A DNA stretch of 64,000 nucleotides from Bosea sp. (in: a-proteobacteria) (GTDB taxonomy: Bacteria; Pseudomonadota; Alphaproteobacteria; Rhizobiales; Beijerinckiaceae), in assembly GCF_023953965.1 (NCBI RefSeq), contig NZ_JAMLIX010000002.1, forward strand, positions 496,001 to 560,000, written 5' to 3'. The position numbers and the translations under genes are program-made. Shown here piece by piece: positions 58,928 through 64,000 of this stretch; the stretch's first letter is position 1, and each line of letters starts with the position of its first letter. The notes below the pieces were generated by a model. That model searched no databases. It was not told the DNA's origin and saw only the letters and a list, made by a program, of their open reading frames with translations.

Positions 58928-59314
58928 CGTCTTCCTTCCTCTGTGGCTATTGCCAGGCTACCATCGGTCATGGGGAGAGGATCGGCAAGCCTGTCGCAGC
59001 TTTTCGCGGATCGATTGTGGTGTTGTGAGTCCGGCGAGAGCGTTCCACCCGGCGCCTGATGGCTGGATTTCTCTCGTAATGCTGGCGCTCGTCAGGCCCT
59101 GCCCGTTGGGCCTGTCGACGACATCGAAAGGGCGGCGCCGGATTTGATTTTTGCACTGCAATAGATTGATTCCTGGCTTGCCGCCGCAGAGGCTGCAAAA
59201 GCGGGCCGGCCGCCGCGCGTCCATCTATCGCTTGGACAGCCTCCCGCCGCATGATAGGGACGCCGCGGCGGAGCCGGGCGCCGACCGGCCGTTGAACTCC
59301 AGGAACCGGACGAC
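58928..59314. other. 387-base intergenic region upstream of glyA
   Basis: No gene is supported. Frames present on the minus strand look like chance. It must carry the divergent promoters of glyA and the small exported protein. A TTGCACTGCAA symmetric element lies at 59152-59162, beside an AT-rich stretch (59142-59172) in otherwise GC-rich sequence. It shares TGCACTGCA with the right arm of the ccr inverted repeat. No glycine riboswitch fold was evident. Confidence 0.5.
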
Positions 59315-60613
59315 ATGACCGAAGCCGCGCGCGACAAGCACCTCTCGAACTCCTTCTTCGGTGCCACGCTCGCCGATGCCGATCCGGAGATCGCCCGCGC
59401 GATTGCGCTGGAGCTCGGCCGCCAGCGCGACGAGATCGAGCTGATCGCCTCGGAGAACATCGTCTCCCGCGCCGTGCTGGAGGCGCAGGGCTCGGTGATG
59501 ACCAACAAATATGCCGAGGGCTATCCGGGCCGGCGCTATTATGGCGGCTGCCAGTTCGTCGACATCGCCGAGAAACTCGCCATCGAGCGCGCCTGCCGGC
59601 TGTTCGACTGCAAATTCGCCAATGTCCAGCCCAATTCCGGCAGCCAGGCCAATCAGGGCGTGTTCATGGCGCTGATGCAGCCCGGCGACACCTTCATGGG
59701 CCTCGACCTCGCCGCCGGCGGGCACCTGACCCATGGCGCGCCGGTCAACCAGTCCGGCAAATGGTTCAACGTCGTCTCCTACGGCGTCTGCGTCGTCGAC
59801 CAGCGCGTCGACTACGACGCGATGGAGCGTCTGGCCGTCGAGCACAAGCCCAAGATCATCGTCGCCGGCGGCTCGGCCTATGCCCGCCACTGGGATTTCG
59901 CCCGCTTCCGCGAGATCGCCGACAAGGTCGGGGCCTATTTCATGGTCGACATCGCCCATTTCGCCGGGCTCGTCGCCGGCGGGGCGCATCCTTCCCCGTT
60001 CCCGCACGCCCATGTCGTCACCACCACGACGCACAAGACGCTGCGCGGCCCGCGCGGCGGCATGATCCTGACCAATGACGAGGCGATCGCCAAGAAGGTC
60101 AATTCGGCGATCTTCCCCGGCATCCAGGGCGGCCCGCTGATGCATGTCATCGCCGCCAAGGCGGTCTCCTTCCACGAGGCGCTGCAGCCCGCGTTCAAGA
60201 CCTATGCCCATGCCGTCGTCGCCAACGCCAAGGCGCTGGCCGAGACGCTGAAGGCCAAGGGCTTCGACCTCGTCACCGGCGGCACCGACAACCACCTGAT
60301 GCTGGTCGATCTGCGCTCGAAGAAGCTGACCGGCAAGGCGGCGGAGGCCGCGCTCGGCCGCGCCCACATCACCTGCAACAAGAACGGCATCCCCTTCGAC
60401 CCCGAGAAGCCGATGACGACCTCCGGCATCCGCCTCGGCACCCCGGCGGCGACCTCGCGCGGCTTCGGCATCGCCGAGTTCAAGCAGGTCGGCGAGCTGA
60501 TCGCCGAGGTGCTGGACGGCCTCTCCGCCCATGGCGAGGAGGGCAATGCGGCCGTCGAGCAGGCGGTCACCGCCAAGGTCAAGGCGCTGACGGCGCGCTT
60601 CCCGATCTATTGA
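59315..60613 (+). CDS. glyA: Serine hydroxymethyltransferase
   Basis: GlyA interconverts serine and glycine with tetrahydrofolate, supplying one-carbon units. The protein has 432 residues. The PLP lysine lies in VVTTTTHKTLRGPRGGMIL. IASENIVSRAVLEAQGSVMTNKYAEGYPG (about 50-78) is the folate/substrate region, and TTSGIRLGTPAATSRGF is near the C-terminus. It heads the glyA-nrdR-ribD-ribE-ribH-nusB-thiL order typical of alphaproteobacteria, with nrdR 25 bases downstream. In serine-cycle methylotrophs glyA works with the ethylmalonyl-CoA pathway, but housekeeping use is sufficient to explain it. Confidence 0.97.
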   Translation: MTEAARDKHLSNSFFGATLADADPEIARAIALELGRQRDEIELIASENIVSRAVLEAQGSVMTNKYAEGYPGRRYYGGCQFVDIAEKLAIERACRLFDCKFANVQPNSGSQANQGVFMALMQPGDTFMGLDLAAGGHLTHGAPVNQSGKWFNVVSYGVCVVDQRVDYDAMERLAVEHKPKIIVAGGSAYARHWDFARFREIADKVGAYFMVDIAHFAGLVAGGAHPSPFPHAHVVTTTTHKTLRGPRGGMILTNDEAIAKKVNSAIFPGIQGGPLMHVIAAKAVSFHEALQPAFKTYAHAVVANAKALAETLKAKGFDLVTGGTDNHLMLVDLRSKKLTGKAAEAALGRAHITCNKNGIPFDPEKPMTTSGIRLGTPAATSRGFGIAEFKQVGELIAEVLDGLSAHGEEGNAAVEQAVTAKVKALTARFPIY

Positions 60614-60638
60614 GGGCGATACGAGAGGGGCACTGAAA

Positions 60639-61124
60639 ATGCGCTGTCCCTATTGCGGCTCCCTCGACACGCAGGTGAAGGACTCCCGTCCCACCGACGA
60701 TCACGCCTCGATCCGCCGCCGCCGGGTCTGCCCCGATTGCGGCGGCCGCTTCACCACCTTCGAGCGCGTGCAACTGCGCGAGCTGATGGTGGTCAAGCGC
60801 TCGGGCCGGCGCACGCCCTTCGACCGCGACAAGCTCGAGACCTCGATCGCGCATGCGCTGCGCAAGCGCCCGGTCGCGCCCGAGCGCATCGAGCGCATGG
60901 TCAACGGCATCGTGCGCCAGCTCGAAAGCGCGGGAGAGGCGGAAGTTCCGAGCTCGACCATCGGCGAGCTGGTGATGGAGGGGCTGAAAGCCCTCGACGA
61001 CGTCGCCTATGTCCGCTTCGCCTCGGTCTACAAGAACTTCCGCGAGGCCAGGGATTTCGAGGAGCTGCTCGGCCAGCTCGGCGCCGCCGAGGAGGGCGCC
61101 CCGCAGCTCCGCTCCGATGACTGA
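60639..61124 (+). CDS. nrdR: Transcriptional repressor NrdR
   Basis: NrdR represses ribonucleotide reductase genes when dATP/ATP is bound. The protein has 161 residues. The zinc ribbon MRCPYCGSLDTQVKDSR with CPDCGGRFTTFERVQ has four Cys. The ATP-cone follows from about 49 (MVVKRSGRRTPFDRDKLETSI). It overlaps ribD by 8 bases and belongs to the glyA/rib operon. No nrd genes occur in the window, so its targets are elsewhere. Confidence 0.97.
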   Translation: MRCPYCGSLDTQVKDSRPTDDHASIRRRRVCPDCGGRFTTFERVQLRELMVVKRSGRRTPFDRDKLETSIAHALRKRPVAPERIERMVNGIVRQLESAGEAEVPSSTIGELVMEGLKALDDVAYVRFASVYKNFREARDFEELLGQLGAAEEGAPQLRSDD

Positions 61125-62247
61125 TCCAGGCGCGATCGACCGTGCCTTCATGGCGCAGGCGCTCTGCTATGGCGCGCGCAATCTCGGCGCGACCTGGCCG
61201 AACCCCTCCGTCGGCGCCATCGTCACCCGCGACACGTCGGACGGCCCCGCCGTCGTCGCGCGCGGGCTGACGCAGGCCGGAGGCCGCCCGCATGGCGAGG
61301 CGCACGCCTTCGCCCGGGCCGGAGCGGCCGCGATGGGCGGCACGCTCTACGTCACCCTCGAACCCTGCGCGCATCGCTCGGTGCGCGGCGGCATCCCTTG
61401 CGTCGAGCACACCATCCTGTCGGGGGTGCGGCGCGTGGTCTCGGCGATGGACGATCCCAATCCCTTCATCGCCGGGCTCGGCCATGCGCTGCTGCGCACG
61501 GCCGGCATCGAGGTCGTCGTCGGCGTGCTCGAAGATCAGGCGCAGCGCGCCCATCGCGGCCATGTCCTGCGGGTCACGCAAGGGCGGCCGATGGTGACCT
61601 TCAAGATCGCCCGCACGGCGGACGGCTATGCCGGCGGGGCGGGAGGCACGCCGCTCACCGTGTCGAGCCCGGTCGCCGGGGCTTGGGTCCACCTCCAGCG
61701 TGCGCATCACGACGCGATCATGCTCGGCATCGGCTCGGTGCTCGCGGACGACCCGCAGCTCACCGTGCGGCTGCCCGGCATGGCGGACCGCTCGCCGATC
61801 CGCGTCATCCTCGATACGCATCTGCGCCTGCCGCCGGCGTCGCGGCTCGTGCGCACGGCCCGCGAGGTCCCGGTCTGGGTGATCGCGGCCGAGACGGCGC
61901 CGGTCGAGCCGGAAGCCGCGCTGGTCGAGGCCGGCGTCGAGGTCATGCGCGTCGGCCTGGCCGCCGACGGCCATCTCGACCTCGGCGAGGCGCTGGTGCT
62001 GCTGGGCGCGCGCGGCATCACCCGCGTCTTCTCGGAGGGCGGGCCGCGCATCGGCGAGAAGCTGGCGCTCGCAGGGCTCGCCGACGAGGTCGTCGTCTCG
62101 ACCTCGCCGAAGCTGCTGGGCGGGCCCGGCATCGTCGCCGTTCGCCCGGGGCTTGCCGCGCTGCTGGCCGATCCCGATCTATACGCCCCTGCCGAGACCC
62201 GCCTGATCGGCGGCGACCGTTTCGAGCATTTCGTGAGGAGAGGCTGA
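61117..62247 (+). CDS. ribD: RibD, bifunctional pyrimidine deaminase/reductase (riboflavin)
   Basis: RibD performs the second and third steps of riboflavin synthesis: deamination and side-chain reduction. The protein has 376 residues. The deaminase half has WPNPSVGAIV, RPHGEAHAFARAGA and EPCAHRSVRGGIPCVEHTI. Here HGE stands where HAE is usual, and the two zinc Cys are 10 residues apart rather than about 8. Such variants occur in this branch, and the Cys/Glu/His set is present. The reductase half (about 150-376) has RPMVTFKIARTADGY and RVFSEGGPRIGEKLA. The ATG at 61117 overlaps nrdR. The stop overlaps ribE by one base. Confidence 0.94.
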   Translation: MTDPGAIDRAFMAQALCYGARNLGATWPNPSVGAIVTRDTSDGPAVVARGLTQAGGRPHGEAHAFARAGAAAMGGTLYVTLEPCAHRSVRGGIPCVEHTILSGVRRVVSAMDDPNPFIAGLGHALLRTAGIEVVVGVLEDQAQRAHRGHVLRVTQGRPMVTFKIARTADGYAGGAGGTPLTVSSPVAGAWVHLQRAHHDAIMLGIGSVLADDPQLTVRLPGMADRSPIRVILDTHLRLPPASRLVRTAREVPVWVIAAETAPVEPEAALVEAGVEVMRVGLAADGHLDLGEALVLLGARGITRVFSEGGPRIGEKLALAGLADEVVVSTSPKLLGGPGIVAVRPGLAALLADPDLYAPAETRLIGGDRFEHFVRRG

Positions 62248-62894
62248 TGTTCACCGGCATCGTCACCGCCATCGGCGAGGTCGTGGAGGCGCAGCGCAAG
62301 GGGCCGAGCCTGAAGCGCCTCGCCATCGCCTGCCCCTATGAGGCTGAGGGCATCGCCATCGGCGCCTCGATCGCCTGTGCCGGTGTTTGTCTCACGGTGA
62401 CGGCGCTGCGGCCGCGGCCGGATGGTGCGCCGGGCTCAGTCTTCCAGGTCGAGGCGGCGGCCGAGACGCTGGCGAAGACGGTCGTCGGGGGCTGGGAGCC
62501 GGGCACCCGAATCAATCTCGAACGCTCGCTCAAGGTCGGCGAGGAGCTCGGCGGCCATCTCGTCACCGGTCATGTCGACGGCGTCGCGCGCATCCTGAAG
62601 ATCGAGCCGATCGCGCCCGATCCGGACGAGCCCTGGGGCGCGACGGCGCGCTTCCACATCAAGGCGCCGGAGGGCACGGCCCGCTTCATCGCGGCCAAGG
62701 GCTCGATCTGCCTCGACGGCACCTCGCTCACCGTCAATACGGTCGCGGGCGACGTCTTCACCGTGCTGCTGATCCCGCATTCGCTTTCGGTCACCACCTG
62801 GGGAGAACGGAAGGAGGGCGATGCCGTCCATCTCGAGGTCGATCTGATGGCGCGTTATGCCGCACGGCTTGCGGAAGCGCGCCCGCAAGGGTAA
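62247..62894 (+). CDS. ribE: Riboflavin synthase (alpha subunit) RibE
   Basis: The enzyme dismutates two lumazine molecules into riboflavin. The protein has 215 residues and two lumazine-binding repeats. The first begins MFTGIVTAIGEV with CAGVCLTVTAL. The second begins GHLVTGHVDGVARIL with LDGTSLTVNTV. Residues 55-68 and 130-142 form slightly longer loops than in E. coli. Translation is coupled to ribD by a one-base overlap (62247). ribH follows after 34 bases. Confidence 0.95.
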   Translation: MFTGIVTAIGEVVEAQRKGPSLKRLAIACPYEAEGIAIGASIACAGVCLTVTALRPRPDGAPGSVFQVEAAAETLAKTVVGGWEPGTRINLERSLKVGEELGGHLVTGHVDGVARILKIEPIAPDPDEPWGATARFHIKAPEGTARFIAAKGSICLDGTSLTVNTVAGDVFTVLLIPHSLSVTTWGERKEGDAVHLEVDLMARYAARLAEARPQG

Positions 62895-62928
62895 CGAGCC
62901 CGCTCGAATTCCAAGAAGGACAGAACAA

Positions 62929-63438
62929 ATGGCCGGACCCCGGCAGACCCCGGCCGACAAGGCCGCAACTGAGGCCGTCGAGCTCGACGGCGTGCGCGTC
63001 CTCGTCGTCGAGGCGCGCTTCTACGACAAGCTCGCCGACGAGCTTCTGGCCGGCGCGGCCTCCGTGCTCGAAGCCGCGGGCTGCCGCGTCGACGTCGTCA
63101 CGGTTCCCGGCGCGCTGGAGATCCCCGCCGCCATCGTCATCGGCCTGCGCGCGGCCGACGAGTCCGTCGATCCTTACGAGGCGGTGGTCGCGCTCGGCAC
63201 CGTCATCCGTGGCGAGACCGGCCATTACGACATCGTCGCCGGCGAAAGCGCGCGCGCGCTGATGGACCTGTCGGTCGCCTTCGCCCTGCCGCTCGGCAAC
63301 GGCATCCTGACCGTCGAGAACGAGGCGCAGGCCTGGGCCCGCGCCAACCGCTCCGAAATGGACAAGGGCGGCGGCGCGGCTGAAGCCGCGCTCAGCGTCC
63401 TGCGCTACAAGCGCTCGCTGGCGGAGCAGTCGACATGA
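62929..63438 (+). CDS. ribH: 6,7-dimethyl-8-ribityllumazine synthase RibH
   Basis: RibH makes lumazine, the direct precursor of riboflavin. The protein has 169 residues. Key segments are VLVVEARFYDKLADELLAGA, VTVPGALEIPAAI, VALGTVIRGETGHYDIVAGE (active-site His) and LPLGNGILTVENEAQAWAR. The ATG at 62929 has AAGAAGGA 8 bases upstream, and the longer frame upstream lies inside ribE. Its stop overlaps the nusB start (ATGA). Confidence 0.96.
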   Translation: MAGPRQTPADKAATEAVELDGVRVLVVEARFYDKLADELLAGAASVLEAAGCRVDVVTVPGALEIPAAIVIGLRAADESVDPYEAVVALGTVIRGETGHYDIVAGESARALMDLSVAFALPLGNGILTVENEAQAWARANRSEMDKGGGAAEAALSVLRYKRSLAEQST

Positions 63439-63902
63439 GCCGGGCCGAGCTGCGGCGTGGCGCGCGGCTCTCGGTCGTGCAGGCGCTCTACGAGATGGAG
63501 GTCGGCGGCCGCGGCGTCATCGAGACGATGGCCGAGTTCGAGGCCTTCTGGATCGGCAAGGAGGTCGAGGAGATCGCGCTGCCGAAGGTGGAGCTCGCCT
63601 TTTTCCGCGATGTCCTCGGCGGCGTCGTGCGCGAGCAGCGGCTGGTGGACCGCACCGTCGACGATCTGCTCGCCCGGGACTGGCCGCTGAAGCGTGTCGA
63701 GGCGGTGATGCGGGCGATCCTGCGCGCGGGAGCCTATGAGCTCGCCTTCCGCAAGGACGTGCCGGCGCGCGCCGTGATCTCGGAGTATGTCGCCGTCGCC
63801 AACGCCTTCTATGCGGGCGAGGAGATCGGCATGGTCAACGCCGTGCTCGACCGCATGGCCCGCGATTTCCGTGCAGATGAGTTCGACACCCCGGCGGCGT
63901 AG
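63435..63902 (+). CDS. nusB: Transcription antitermination factor NusB
   Basis: NusB binds boxA RNA with NusE in rRNA antitermination. The protein has 155 residues, all helical: RRGARLSVVQALYEMEVGG, FFRDVLGGVVREQRLVDRTVDDLL, VEAVMRAILRAGAYELAF and VISEYVAVANAFYAGEEIGMVNAVLDRMAR. Its start overlaps ribH by four bases, and thiL follows 66 bases downstream. This is the standard alphaproteobacterial order. Confidence 0.96.
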   Translation: MSRAELRRGARLSVVQALYEMEVGGRGVIETMAEFEAFWIGKEVEEIALPKVELAFFRDVLGGVVREQRLVDRTVDDLLARDWPLKRVEAVMRAILRAGAYELAFRKDVPARAVISEYVAVANAFYAGEEIGMVNAVLDRMARDFRADEFDTPAA

Positions 63903-63968
63903 GCGCTGCTGCCGCAGCTTGCCGGAATGACGGCGGAGAGGCCCGAAAAAGGTGGAGGCCGGTCGACG

Positions 63969-64000
63969 ATGGCCGATGACCAGCGCCCCGGCGAATTCGA
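63969..64000 (+). CDS. thiL: Thiamine-monophosphate kinase ThiL (3' end outside window)
   Basis: Only the first ten codons are visible: MADDQRPGEF, then the window ends. GEF soon after the start is the known beginning of ThiL (the kinase usually continues with a LIARYF-like helix). GGAGG at 63954-63958 lies 10 bases before the ATG. The ribH-nusB-thiL order is conserved in alphaproteobacteria, so the call rests on position plus this short match. ThiL would turn thiamine phosphate into the diphosphate cofactor. Confidence 0.75.
   Translation, partial: MADDQRPGEF

Noticed and set aside
58928..59314. Glycine riboswitch upstream of glyA
   Set aside because: I could not find the paired aptamer cores or an expression platform in the 387 bases.
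1..64000. Insertion sequences, prophage, integrases, CRISPR arrays, tRNA-linked islands
   Set aside because: No transposase, integrase, phage structural gene or regularly spaced direct repeats were seen, and coding style is uniform except for the highly expressed porin.

Overview
The window is GC-rich chromosomal DNA from an alphaproteobacterium of the Hyphomicrobiales (Rhizobiales). It looks most like the Bosea / Methylobacterium / Bradyrhizobium neighbourhood. The evidence is the gene content and order: glyA-nrdR-ribD-ribE-ribH-nusB-thiL, pdxJ-acpS and lepB-rnc-era, rpoZ-rsh, an ldtR / L,D-transpeptidase pair, a porin whose mature N-terminus begins ADLPSRK, crotonyl-CoA carboxylase/reductase (ethylmalonyl-CoA pathway), a single long Rsh protein, and Hyphomicrobiales-type intergenic palindromes. 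The genus is an inference from protein style, not from a marker gene. About 58 protein genes are supported, including a 5'-truncated thiG at the left edge and the first codons of thiL at the right edge. I saw no tRNA, rRNA, CRISPR array, transposase, prophage or integrative element.

Layout. 1-9.1 kb: end of a thiamine operon (thiG-thiE), a SelW-like thioredoxin-fold protein, an old-yellow-enzyme reductase with an M32 carboxypeptidase, and a MarR-regulated RND efflux operon preceded by a 34-bp near-perfect palindrome. 9.1-17.7 kb: lysC facing ubiG, a small membrane protein, ccr with an inverted repeat upstream, a methyl-accepting chemotaxis protein, cytochrome b561 and small secreted proteins. 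17.8-28.9 kb: an envelope block with tamA-tamB, a major porin behind a long leader with a large stem-loop, and an OmpA-domain protein built from four degenerate repeats plus a small membrane protein. 28.9-39.3 kb: alpha/beta hydrolase, lytic transglycosylase, dapA, smpB, a NYN-domain protein, and the pdxJ-acpS / lepB-rnc-era-acetyltransferase run, interrupted by aqpZ on the other strand.

39.5-47.4 kb: a HerA-like ATPase, rpoZ, rsh, recO and parC, with a composite palindromic repeat before parC. 47.5-54.5 kb (minus strand): a beta-barrel protein, a DUF2336 protein, the N-end-rule leucyltransferase, an RDD protein, threonine ammonia-lyase, a LivH-type permease with a lipoprotein-like N-terminal domain, and hemB. 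54.7-59 kb: 3-hydroxyisobutyryl-CoA hydrolase, a small membrane protein, LdtR with its L,D-transpeptidase, and an Ig-like secreted protein. 59.3-64 kb: glyA, nrdR, the riboflavin genes, nusB and thiL.

Most genes are housekeeping: cofactor synthesis (thiamine, riboflavin, PLP, haem, ubiquinone), lysine/threonine-family amino acids, stringent response, ribosome rescue and envelope assembly. I do not see a new multi-gene defence or mobile system. The least explained items are regulatory palindromes and stem-loops (4264-4297, 11710-11769, 24362-24429, 49281-49314, 56423-57060), the four-repeat OmpA protein and the lipoprotein-LivH fusion.
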